From the NCBI GenBank assembly GCA_030612965.1, contig JAUWMW010000105.1:1-7908 (forward strand): a DNA stretch of 7,908 bases. The letters run 5' to 3'. This document shows positions 1-6,136 of the stretch, piece by piece. Origin of the DNA: a bacterium (GTDB taxonomy: Bacteria; Zixibacteria; MSB-5A5; GN15; FEB-12). A program made the translations under genes and the position numbers. Within the stretch, counting starts at the first letter, position 1, and each line of letters starts with the position of its first letter. The notes below the pieces were generated by a model. It was not told the DNA's origin. It made no database searches and was given only the letters and a program-made list of their open reading frames with translations.

Positions 1-83
1 CGCGAGCCAGTCGTCACCTGACAGGTGCACAACGCCCTCTGCCGCTCTGCCGGGTGGCCCAGCACTCAGGGCTTGTTTCAGGT

Positions 84-108
84 GCTGTCAGGCGACTCGC
101 CTGACAGC
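84..108. repeat. Perfect 11-bp inverted repeat (hairpin)
   Basis: GCTGTCAGGCG at 84-94 pairs perfectly with CGCCTGACAGC at 98-108 across a 3-base loop (ACT). No T-run follows on either strand, so an intrinsic terminator is not supported. Its core, GTCAGGCG/CGCCTGAC, resembles the hairpins at 129-148 and 418-435 with one base pair exchanged (A-T here, G-C there). It is probably a diverged member of the same palindromic family. Confidence 0.75.
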
Positions 109-128
109 CATCACGTGTGAACGCAGGC

Positions 129-153
129 GTCGGGCGGGGTCGCCCGACACCAC
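129..153. repeat. Palindromic repeat, copy 1 (GGGCGGGGTCGCCC core)
   Basis: GTCGGGCG at 129-136 pairs with CGCCCGAC at 141-148 over a GGGT loop, giving an 8-bp GC-rich stem. The 24 bases at 130-153 recur identically at 418-441. This shows a dispersed repeat, not a chance hairpin. It is not part of a recognisable gene. Confidence 0.75.
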
Positions 154-178
154 GACCAAACATCCGGACCACGCGCCC

Positions 179-248
179 GTCATACTGGCGAAAGCCAGTA
201 TCCAGTCTTTGGAATCGAACCTGGATGCCGGATCAAGTCCGGCATGAC
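179..248. repeat. 70-bp dispersed palindromic intergenic repeat
   Basis: The element is bounded by GTCAT (179-183) and ATGAC (244-248), which are inverted complements. Inside are two perfect hairpins: ATACTGGC/GCCAGTAT (182-189 with 194-201, GAAA loop) and ATGCCGGA/TCCGGCAT (225-232 with 238-245, TCAAG loop). A third pairing, TCCAG (201-205) with CTGGA (221-225), can close the central segment. This architecture and wording (GTCAT...GGCGAAAGCC...CTGGATGCCGGATCAAG...GGCATGAC) match a short repeat I recognise from intergenic regions of many bacterial genomes. It is probably a MITE/REP-like non-autonomous element. No transposase is linked to it here. Confidence 0.75.
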
Positions 249-305
249 AGAGCATGGGAAAACGTCATTACGACAGTAACAGTTTGTACCACTTGGGGGC
301 GGCAG

Positions 306-349
306 ACGTCCGCAGGTTGCCCCGCTAGCCACGGGGGGCACGAGGACGT
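306..349. repeat. Nested imperfect palindrome
   Basis: Two nested inverted pairs share one axis. The outer pair is ACGTCC (306-311) with GGACGT (344-349). The inner pair is TGCCCC (318-323) with GGGGCA (335-340), enclosing an 11-base loop. The asymmetric internal loop (6 versus 3 bases) makes it imperfect. No T-run follows and no gene adjoins it, so it is better read as another intergenic repeat element than as a terminator. Confidence 0.5.
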
Positions 350-385
350 ACACCACGCACAGAAAAGTCTGACATAGAATGACGG

Positions 386-441
386 CGCGCGAAGCGCGAG
401 AAACAGGCTTGCCTGCATCGGGCGGGGTCGCCCGACACCAC
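386..441. repeat. Chain of three hairpins including palindromic repeat copy 2
   Basis: Three adjacent hairpins occur: CGCGC/GCGCG (386-390 with 394-398), CAGGC/GCCTG (404-408 with 411-415), and TCGGGCG/CGCCCGA (418-424 with 429-435, GGGT loop). The last, with its flank to 441, is identical over 24 bases to 130-153. Relative to the first copy, the outermost stem pair is lost because A417 replaces G129. Confidence 0.65.
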
Positions 442-516
442 CCGCATAGTTGCTTGGTCCCGTGTCAACGGGATTGTGACCTGACACAACCGGGCACGAG
501 GCTTTTCAACATCCCA

Positions 517-533
517 AACGGTGGCGTACCGTT
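517..533. other. Small inverted repeat upstream of the radical SAM gene
   Basis: AACGGT (517-522) and ACCGTT (528-533) are perfect inverted complements around GGCGT. The site is about 40 bases upstream of the best promoter candidate. It could be an operator or only another stray hairpin. No known regulator site is matched. Confidence 0.25.
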
Positions 534-570
534 GTTGCCAAACGGCCTTAGACATCAACCAAATTCTCTC

Positions 571-599
571 TTGCCCTAACTCCCCGTTTCCTGTATCGT
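571..599 (+). promoter_or_regulatory. Candidate sigma70-type promoter for the radical SAM/rsmB pair
   Basis: TTGCCC (571-576; 4/6 to the -35 consensus) and TATCGT (594-599; 4/6 to the -10 consensus) are separated by exactly 17 bases. Transcription would start near 606, about 30 bases before the start codon. Matches of this quality occur by chance, so the call rests mainly on position and spacing. Confidence 0.3.
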
Positions 600-635
600 G
601 TGGTAGATAAACAGTAGCCGAAGCACTTATTGGAC

Positions 636-3137
636 ATGCGAAAACTGATCGAAGAGAAATTCCTCCCTTATGTCATTAAACCGGGGCGGTACGCCGGGGG
701 CGAACCGGGCCAGGTCGTTAAAGACCCGTCCGGTCGTGTGAACTACCTCCACGCTTTTCCTGACAAGTACGAAATCGGTCAGTCTTTCTACGGTTTGCAG
801 GAGTTGTATCATCTGGTTAACGGGGATGATCGGTTTCTGGCCGAGCGCGTGTTTGCAGTCGATCGTGATGCCGAGGAAATCATGCGTCGCGAAAACATCA
901 CCCTCTTTTCACTGGAAACATCCAGACCCGCCCGGCAGTTCGATGCTATCGGCTTCACTCTGACCTACGAACTGGTTTACACCAATGTGCTGACCATGTT
1001 GGATCTGGCCGGTATCCCTTTGCGCTGGAAGGATCGCTCCGACGAGGATCCTCTCATTTTCGCAGGCGGTCCTGCTGTTTACAGCCCCGAACCGATGGCG
1101 GCCTTTATAGATCTGTTCTTCATCGGAGATGCCGAAGAGGGTTTGCCACAGATGCTCTCGGTTTTGCATGAGATGAAGGGTGCGTCGCGTGAGGAGAAGC
1201 TCCGACAGTTGGTGAGTCAGGTCGAGTCGGTTTACGTGCCGCGTTTCTACGACGATCAGCGCCGTCCGCTGGTCGATTTCGCCCCTGCCGGGATTCGCGC
1301 CCGCCTGGTCACCAACCTGAAACCGGAATACTACCCAGAGCGACCGATAGTACCACTCATCGAAACCGTCCATCCGCACCTGGCTGTCGAGATTATGCGT
1401 GGATGTCCCCAGGGATGCCGTTTCTGCCAGGCCGGTCCGATCTATCGTCCGGTGAGAGTGCGACCACGACACGAAATCATGCAGCAGATCGAGGCCCAGA
1501 TGGGCTCGACCGGTTATGATGAAGTTGCGCTGGTGTCGTTGTCGTCATCGGACTATCCTGAAATCGATGAACTGGCGGGCGCCGCGGCGCGGAGGCTGGA
1601 GTCGCAGCGGGTGTCTATTGCCCTGCCGGCCTTGCGGCCCGGTTCCATCAGTCCGACGCTGCTGGAGGCCGTCAGCAGGGTTCGGAAATCGGGTCTGACC
1701 CTGGCGCCCGAGGCCGGAACTGAACGTCTGCGGGCGTTTGTGCGCAAGGATTTTCCGGACGCGGCGGTTTTCGACACGATACGCATGGCCTACGAAAAAG
1801 GATGGACGACACTGAAGTTGTACTTCATGGTTGGTCTGCCCAGTGAGACAGAAGAGGACTTGCTCGGCATTGTTAAAATGGTGCAGGAGATCCATCGGAT
1901 TGGCCGCGAGCATTCCGGCCGAAAAACGATCAATATCACGCTGTCACCATTCACACCCAAGCCGCATACTCCTCTGCAATGGGACGAGATTCTCCCGGCC
2001 GCCGAGATGCTGCGCCGCATCCAGTTTATCAAACGGAGTAACCGCGTTCGCGGTGTGAATTACAAACATCACAACACTGAATCAGCTCTTCTGCAAGGTG
2101 TCATCGGTCGGGCCGACCGACCCATGGCTGATGTTATTGAGTCGGTCTTCAGGAACGGAGGGCGGTTCGACGGCTGGAGCGAAGATTTCAATCACGAATT
2201 GTGGTTCGCCGCCCTTGAGGAACACTCCATCGATCTGGAGTCCTGCCTGCAGCCGATTCCTTTCAGTACCGAACTGCCATGGTCACATATCATTAAGGGA
2301 CCCTCCATCGAACAACTTCAGAAGGAGCGACAGCGAACCTCAACGCAGCTTCGGGAGTACCGTCCCAGAGCGGCCGCGGCGGACCGGTCGGCCCAGGGGG
2401 GGCAACCGATCAGTTTCGGCCGAACCAGGAAAAAGGTCCCCGGTCGGAACACGAGTTCGGCGCCGACCAAGAATCGAGTGCGTCTGCGCTGGGGAAAGAC
2501 GGCCCGGTACCGCTACATGTCGCACCTTGACAACATGCGCGTCTTCGAGCGAGCCATCAGACGGGCCGGACTGCCGGTGGCTTTCAGCCAGGGCTTCAAC
2601 CCGACCATGAAACTGTCGTTTGGTCCCCCCCTGCCTTTGGGGTTCACCTCGGAGGCTGAATGTGCCGATATCACTCTTGAAGAGAACCTGATGCCGTATA
2701 TGATCGACAAACTCAAGAGCAGCATGCCGGAAGGTCTGGAGATTCTGGAAGCCCGCGTCGTCTATGGCAAATCGCAGTCGCTTTCGGCCGGTCTGAACCG
2801 GGTGCTTTATACTATCCCGGAGGCGGCGATGCCGGTCGACGACATAAGCCAACGTATCGATGATATCCTGGTCGAGCGGCGGCTGGAGATTGAACGAAAG
2901 GCCAAGTCCGGGACCAAGCTGGTAGATGTGCGTCCGGGTATTTACGCGTTAACGATCGTGGAGGATCGGCTCGAAATGCTGCTCGGGGTCGGGGAAGGAG
3001 TTTACGTGCGGCCCACCGAAGTCGCCGGACTGTTGCTTTCCGACGAGTCTGTGGCCGTGTCCGGTCTGCCGTTTCATCGCAAAACACTATATCGCCAAAA
3101 TGATGACGGCTCGATTACCTCTGCAATGGAGCTTTGA
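636..3137 (+). CDS. TIGR03960-family B12-binding-type radical SAM protein fused to a DUF2344 (TIGR03936) domain
   Basis: This is a radical SAM enzyme of unknown reaction, 833 residues from the ATG at 636. A TTG two codons upstream (630) is the alternative start; neither has a clear Shine-Dalgarno. The N-terminal ~210 residues hold the family's B12-binding-like region, with the FPDKYEIGQSFYGLQELYH segment. The radical SAM core follows. Its CxxxCxxC cluster motif (RGCPQGCRFCQAG, C257/C261/C264) would bind the 4Fe-4S cluster that cleaves S-adenosylmethionine. LTLAPEAGTERLR is another conserved core segment. A basic, Ser/Gly/Gln-rich linker at roughly 555-610 joins the C-terminal DUF2344 domain (from about 612, RYMSHLDNMRVFERAIRRAG and FSQGFNPTMKLSFG). 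In many bacteria the two parts are separate neighbouring genes, so this is a natural fusion of full expected length. The substrate is unknown. Tight packing with rsmB hints at RNA or ribosome-linked chemistry, which is inference only. Confidence 0.9.
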   Translation: MRKLIEEKFLPYVIKPGRYAGGEPGQVVKDPSGRVNYLHAFPDKYEIGQSFYGLQELYHLVNGDDRFLAERVFAVDRDAEEIMRRENITLFSLETSRPARQFDAIGFTLTYELVYTNVLTMLDLAGIPLRWKDRSDEDPLIFAGGPAVYSPEPMAAFIDLFFIGDAEEGLPQMLSVLHEMKGASREEKLRQLVSQVESVYVPRFYDDQRRPLVDFAPAGIRARLVTNLKPEYYPERPIVPLIETVHPHLAVEIMRGCPQGCRFCQAGPIYRPVRVRPRHEIMQQIEAQMGSTGYDEVALVSLSSSDYPEIDELAGAAARRLESQRVSIALPALRPGSISPTLLEAVSRVRKSGLTLAPEAGTERLRAFVRKDFPDAAVFDTIRMAYEKGWTTLKLYFMVGLPSETEEDLLGIVKMVQEIHRIGREHSGRKTINITLSPFTPKPHTPLQWDEILPAAEMLRRIQFIKRSNRVRGVNYKHHNTESALLQGVIGRADRPMADVIESVFRNGGRFDGWSEDFNHELWFAALEEHSIDLESCLQPIPFSTELPWSHIIKGPSIEQLQKERQRTSTQLREYRPRAAAADRSAQGGQPISFGRTRKKVPGRNTSSAPTKNRVRLRWGKTARYRYMSHLDNMRVFERAIRRAGLPVAFSQGFNPTMKLSFGPPLPLGFTSEAECADITLEENLMPYMIDKLKSSMPEGLEILEARVVYGKSQSLSAGLNRVLYTIPEAAMPVDDISQRIDDILVERRLEIERKAKSGTKLVDVRPGIYALTIVEDRLEMLLGVGEGVYVRPTEVAGLLLSDESVAVSGLPFHRKTLYRQNDDGSITSAMEL
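3128..3131 (+). promoter_or_regulatory. Ribosome binding site deciding the rsmB start
   Basis: GGAG at 3128-3131 lies 11 bases before the ATG at 3143 but only 2 bases before the TTG at 3134 that overlaps the upstream stop codon. The ATG is therefore the more plausible start, although the spacing is somewhat long. Confidence 0.45.
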
Positions 3138-3142
3138 CAAAC

Positions 3143-4504
3143 ATGACTTTGAGTGCCAAGAACACAACCGGACAGAAATATGACCCGGTGCGGGCTGCGT
3201 CCCTTGAGGCATTGGTGCTGATTGAGCAAGGTGAGCAGACTGATGAAGCTGTCACTCAGGTCATGGCTGGGTGTGAATTCCGTCCTATCGACCGTCGGTT
3301 CCTCCTGCAACTGGTTAACGGCGCCACCAAGATGCGTCGCCGGCTGGATCACGAAATAAAATTCTATCTCTCCCGACCCTCCAAAGAACTTCCCTTGAAA
3401 CTAGCCAACATCCTGCGACTGGGCTTTTATCAGTTGCGCTTCACCGATCGCATTCCGGATGCAGCAGCGGTGTCCGAGTCGGTTAACCTGGCTGCCTATA
3501 TGCTCGACCGCCCGCGCGCGAATCTGGTTAACGCTGTTTTGAGAGCCAGCCTTCGGGAGCCCCACCGGGCGCAATTCGTATCCCCGGAGGACGAACCGGT
3601 CAGACACCTGGCCGACTACTACAGCTATCCCGACTACTTTGTCGAATACTGCCTGCTTGAGTTTGGGTTCGAGGACACGAAGCGACTTCTCGACCGCTAT
3701 AATCGACCGCCACATGTTACCTATCGGGTTAACTACCTGAAGTCCAAGCCGGATGAGGTCACCCGGATGCTTCAGGAAAACGGGGTGGAGTTTTCATTCG
3801 GTCGGTATCTGCCGGAGTTCATCCATGTCGAGGAGAGCGGTCTCCCGCTTGAAGGGGAACTGCTCCGCACCGGCAAAGTGCACGTTCAGGATGAGTCGGC
3901 CGGTCTGGCGGTGCGGCTGCTCAATCCACGTCCGAACAGCACCATGGTCGATCTTACTTCGGCGCCGGGCGGCAAAGCGACCTATGCTGCCATCCGTATG
4001 CGTAATCGCGGGCGCGTAACGGCCGTGGACAAATCACACAAGCGCCTGATCCCGCTGGTAGAGAATGCTCAACGCCTGGGGATCAAGATCATTGCGCCGG
4101 TCGCCTCTGACCTGTTCGATTTTCACGGCGGACCGTTCGACCGTGTACTCCTGGACCCCCCTTGTTCGGGCTGGGGCACGGCGGGCAAGAACTCCGATCT
4201 GCGCTGGACCAAAACGGCCGAGGACGTCAAAAACCTCGCCCGCATCCAGGCCCGCATGCTCGACCATGCCGCCAAACTGGTCAAGCCGGGCGGCATTCTG
4301 GTTTACTCAACTTGCACCATCATGCGCGCTGAGAACGACCAGGTGGTCGAGGAATGGTTATTGCAACATAACGATTTCGAGATCGATTCCGCCGCCCAGT
4401 TTTACGATGAGAGTCTCGTGACCGAACGCGGTTTCGTCAAGACCTATCCATCGCATGATAACCTCGATGGTTCCTTCTGCGCCCGCCTGAAACGCAAACC
4501 GTAA
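3143..4504 (+). CDS. rsmB: 16S rRNA (cytosine(967)-C5)-methyltransferase RsmB
   Basis: RsmB transfers a methyl group from S-adenosylmethionine to C5 of C967 (E. coli numbering) in 16S rRNA. The protein has 453 residues from the ATG at 3143. The N-terminal ~140 residues are the NusB-like RNA-binding domain (ILRLGFYQLRFTDRIPD, then LVNAVLRASLREP), which separates RsmB from other m5C methyltransferases. The Fmu/Sun catalytic domain follows: motif I DLTSAPGGK (270-278) binds SAM, motif IV DPPCSGWG carries C341, and motif VI YSTCT carries C391. In this family the motif VI cysteine is the nucleophile and the motif IV cysteine aids product release; both are present. Length is close to the E. coli enzyme (429). 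Only 5 bases separate it from the radical SAM stop codon, so the pair is probably co-transcribed. An in-frame TTG at 3134 would overlap that stop. Confidence 0.93.
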   Translation: MTLSAKNTTGQKYDPVRAASLEALVLIEQGEQTDEAVTQVMAGCEFRPIDRRFLLQLVNGATKMRRRLDHEIKFYLSRPSKELPLKLANILRLGFYQLRFTDRIPDAAAVSESVNLAAYMLDRPRANLVNAVLRASLREPHRAQFVSPEDEPVRHLADYYSYPDYFVEYCLLEFGFEDTKRLLDRYNRPPHVTYRVNYLKSKPDEVTRMLQENGVEFSFGRYLPEFIHVEESGLPLEGELLRTGKVHVQDESAGLAVRLLNPRPNSTMVDLTSAPGGKATYAAIRMRNRGRVTAVDKSHKRLIPLVENAQRLGIKIIAPVASDLFDFHGGPFDRVLLDPPCSGWGTAGKNSDLRWTKTAEDVKNLARIQARMLDHAAKLVKPGGILVYSTCTIMRAENDQVVEEWLLQHNDFEIDSAAQFYDESLVTERGFVKTYPSHDNLDGSFCARLKRKP

Positions 4505-4676
4505 TCTCCTCCTCAGACTCAGTTCACGGATGCCCCACCGCCCGGAGGCTGTCTCAAAAGGGTTGTTATGGCGAGTGAAAGACGAAGTGTTCTTTCGATG
4601 TTTCGCTACTTTGAGGGGCGACGTGCCCACGTTGTGGTGGTGTTATCTTCAGATCGCCCCGCACAACCCGCAACGT
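4505..4676. other. Convergent intergenic spacer
   Basis: This spacer separates two convergent transcription units. It has weak inverted repeats: GAAAGA (4577-4582) with TCTTTC (4591-4596), and CGACGTG (4619-4625) with CACGTTG (4628-4634, one G-T pair). Neither is followed by a T-run on either strand, so no intrinsic terminator can be called. The open frame crossing it has no family resemblance. A motif resembling an insertion sequence end lies at 4545-4560. Confidence 0.5.
4545..4560. other. Possible solo insertion-sequence terminal repeat remnant
   Basis: GAGGCTGTCTCAAAAG, covering the end of 4541-4560, resembles the GNGGCTGTCYCAAAA type of terminal inverted repeat that I associate with IS1182-like elements. 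No partner in inverse orientation and no transposase fragment are visible in the window. It is at most a relic or one end of a short non-autonomous element. The assignment is from memory of the motif only. Confidence 0.25.
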
Positions 4677-5369
4677 TCAGATATCAATCGCCAACAAATA
4701 CACCGCGCAGTAGTATAGTCCAACGAGGACGAAGGCCGCGCCCGTGACTCGGCGCGCCCACCGCTCAAACAGTGACAGCTTGTTGAAGACGGCGCCCACA
4801 AAGCGGGCGCCAGTGGCAATCAGGATGGCAGAAGCCACCACCGGCAGAGCGGTCCCGATGCCGTAGACGGTCGGCATCAGCAAGTTCGACTCCTGCTCAA
4901 CAGCCAGCGGAATCAGACTTCCGAAAAACAGAGCCGCCGACACCGGACAAAACGACAGTGCAAACAGAAGCCCGAGCAAACCGCCACCCCACAGTCCATA
5001 CTTCTCGACTCTGCCCTGCAAACCTTGTCCAAAACTCGGTCCGGACACTCTGAACTTGAACAGACCGAGCAGGAACAATCCGACCAGCAGAAGGATCGGT
5101 CCGAGTGCCTGGTTTATGTGCTGCTGCAAAAAGAACGACAAATCCGGCACGGCCAGGGCACTGGTCACGATCAACACACCCAGCCCCACATACGTCACGG
5201 CGCGACCAAAGGTGTACAGCAGCCCAGTGGCAAGAACATGTCGCGGTCGATCAACCTGTTTTCCGATATAGGTGATGGCGACGATATTGCCGGCCATCGG
5301 GCAGGGCGAAATCGATGTCAGTATCCCTAACCAGCAGGCCGAACCGACGGCGATGAGATACGGGTCCAC
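4677..5369 (-). CDS. arsG: CcdA-like membrane protein, ArsG family (aromatic arsenical efflux permease family)
   Basis: This is a six-helix inner-membrane protein of 230 residues with the CcdA/DsbD-transmembrane fold. Helices lie at roughly 4-27, 45-70, 86-106, 127-151, 163-188 and 207-228. The fold's hallmark is one cysteine next to proline in helix 1 (SISPCPMAGN, C23) and one in helix 4 (SFCPVSAALF, C141). Both are present, as is the pseudo-repeat they imply. In CcdA/DsbD proteins this pair passes electrons across the membrane. The ArsG subfamily was named for export of trivalent aminophenyl arsenicals, and the neighbouring ArsF-family gene supports that subfamily over a cytochrome c maturation CcdA. 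The GTG start shares its G with the TAG stop of the upstream gene (TAGTG), implying translational coupling. It is the last gene of the operon. Actual substrate, and electron relay versus efflux, cannot be decided from sequence. Confidence 0.78.
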   Translation of the reverse strand: MDPYLIAVGSACWLGILTSISPCPMAGNIVAITYIGKQVDRPRHVLATGLLYTFGRAVTYVGLGVLIVTSALAVPDLSFFLQQHINQALGPILLLVGLFLLGLFKFRVSGPSFGQGLQGRVEKYGLWGGGLLGLLFALSFCPVSAALFFGSLIPLAVEQESNLLMPTVYGIGTALPVVASAILIATGARFVGAVFNKLSLFERWARRVTGAAFVLVGLYYCAVYLLAIDI

Positions 5370-5860
5370 TACTTGTCTTTCTCTTGGTTCATGAATGACC
5401 GCGTCTGGGTTTGAACGTAGTCGATGAACTTATCCTTGTCACCCACCAACTTCCAGATCTTGTCGAGGTTCTTCCATTGGCCCTCTTCTGGGTCACCATC
5501 GCGGGATAAGATCAAAGCTTTGGTGTAAAGTTGGTAGTCCTTGATATAGTGTTCGTTCTCTTCCTCATCGTAATTGACGGCGCGCCATATTAGTAGACTA
5601 TCGGCCAACTCCGACTCGAAACCGGTCAGCAGTGCTTCCTCGGAATACGATTCCAGCTTGCGGCAGGTCGCGCACCGGCGATTGCCATAAAAATAGTAGG
5701 CGATTATCCGATCACTTGGCGGCGCAGCTTGCTTTTTTGACAGTGTGTCCGGTTTCTGTAGCATGGTGGAATCGCTTACCTCATCGGCCCAGGACAAACC
5801 GCCAACAAGAGCAATAAATGCGATAAGAGCAAGAGAGATCGTCAACGACCTTTTCTTCAC
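5369..5860 (-). CDS. arsF: Exported thioredoxin-like protein, ArsF family
   Basis: This is a small secreted thioredoxin-fold protein. From the GTG at 5860 it has 163 residues. The N-terminus is a textbook signal peptide: MKKRS, a hydrophobic run to about residue 22, then SWA before DE, suggesting cleavage near 25/26. A spacer of about 25 residues leads to the domain, which has YYFYGNRRCATCRKLE with the redox pair C63/C66. The downstream WRAVNYDEEENEHYIKDYQL segment is typical of the family labelled nitrophenyl compound nitroreductase subunit ArsF. No flavin-binding nitroreductase fold is visible, so a thiol-redox role fits the sequence better. GAGG (5870-5867) lies 6 bases before this GTG. 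An ATG at 5872 and a TTG at 5893 overlapping the previous stop are in-frame alternatives, but both add a poor N-terminus. The gene sits between a cytosolic thioredoxin and the CcdA-like gene, suggesting it is the periplasmic partner of that membrane protein. Confidence 0.8.
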   Translation of the reverse strand: MKKRSLTISLALIAFIALVGGLSWADEVSDSTMLQKPDTLSKKQAAPPSDRIIAYYFYGNRRCATCRKLESYSEEALLTGFESELADSLLIWRAVNYDEEENEHYIKDYQLYTKALILSRDGDPEEGQWKNLDKIWKLVGDKDKFIDYVQTQTRSFMNQEKDK

Positions 5861-5889
5861 AACACACCTCATCAGTATACTTTGATTCG

Positions 5890-6123
5890 TCAAGACAACA
5901 TTTTCTTCAGATCATCGAGCGAAGGCACCTTGCCCGACGCCTTCACCTGTCCGTCAACAACCAGCGCCGGCGTCATCATCACGCCGTACGTAGTGATCTC
6001 CAGGATGTCTGTCACTTTCTCAAGGTCGCAGTCCACCCCCAACTCGTCAACCGCGGCCTGAGTCTGTTTCATGAGCTCCTCACATTTCGGGCAGCCGGGG
6101 CCGAGTACTCTGACTTTTTTCAT
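5890..6123 (-). CDS. Small thioredoxin family protein (TM0996/MTH895 type)
   Basis: This is a 77-residue cytosolic thiol-disulfide redox protein. The active site is VLGPGCPKCEEL with C11 and C14, and the fold's cis-proline site is MTPALVV (P52). Compact proteins of this length with GxGCxxC belong to the Thioredoxin_3 / MTH895 group, shorter than the ~105 residues of classical thioredoxin. There is no signal peptide, so it acts in the cytoplasm. The start is secure: AGGAGG at 6136-6131 precedes the ATG by 7 bases. That Shine-Dalgarno overlaps the TAG stop of the permease gene, so the two are probably translationally coupled. By position it may correspond to ArsE of the arsEFG module, though I am unsure of that name and leave the symbol blank. 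It would be a natural electron donor to the CcdA-like protein or to the permease cysteines (inference). Confidence 0.88.
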   Translation of the reverse strand: MKKVRVLGPGCPKCEELMKQTQAAVDELGVDCDLEKVTDILEITTYGVMMTPALVVDGQVKASGKVPSLDDLKKMLS

Positions 6124-6130
6124 AGCATAT

Positions 6131-6136
6131 CCTCCT
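6131..6136 (-). promoter_or_regulatory. Full-consensus Shine-Dalgarno overlapping the permease stop codon
   Basis: Read on the minus strand, AGGAGG at 6136-6131 is the best ribosome binding site in the operon. It shares its first bases with the permease TAG stop (6137-6135) and lies 7 bases before the thioredoxin ATG. It should give high thioredoxin synthesis and coupling to permease translation. Confidence 0.75.

Larger units (their letters stand above)
1..629. other. Non-coding repeat-rich intergenic region
   Basis: No convincing gene lies in this stretch. The open frames present run across palindromes, have no ribosome binding site and resemble no family I know. The region holds a chain of short hairpins: 84-108, 129-148, 182-201 and 225-245 inside a larger element, 306-349, 386-398, 404-415, 418-435, 458-473 and 517-533. 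A promoter candidate for the downstream radical SAM gene lies near its end. Bases 1-60 contain a small inverted repeat (CACCTG at 15-20 and CAGGTG at 22-27) but nothing else I can name. The composition looks like accumulated dispersed repeats, not a decayed gene, because no residual protein similarity is visible in any frame. Confidence 0.7.

Noticed and set aside
117..377. Open frame of 86 codons on the plus strand
   Set aside because: It runs through three palindromic repeat elements, has no ribosome binding site and reads as low-complexity Arg/Thr/Pro-rich sequence with no family resemblance.
84..441. CRISPR array
   Set aside because: The repeats are palindromes of different types with irregular spacing, and only one 24-base unit recurs. 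There is no regular repeat-spacer pattern and no cas gene.
909..1472. Open frame of 187 codons on the minus strand
   Set aside because: It lies wholly antisense to the well-supported radical SAM gene and is the expected shadow of its codon bias.
2340..2852. Open frame of 170 codons on the minus strand
   Set aside because: Antisense to the linker and DUF2344 part of the radical SAM gene, with no recognisable domain; a shadow frame.
4619..4634. Intrinsic terminator for the converging operons
   Set aside because: The stem has only a 2-base nominal loop and a G-T pair, and no T-run follows on either strand.
4530..4718. Open frame of 62 codons in the convergent spacer
   Set aside because: No ribosome binding site, overlaps the 3' end of the ArsG-like gene on the other strand, and its product resembles nothing known.
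4677..5369. Cytochrome c maturation protein CcdA
   Set aside because: The fold and cysteines fit, but there is no cytochrome or ccm/res gene nearby. The ArsF-family, permease and arsR neighbours favour the ArsG subfamily; the distinction needs a model search.
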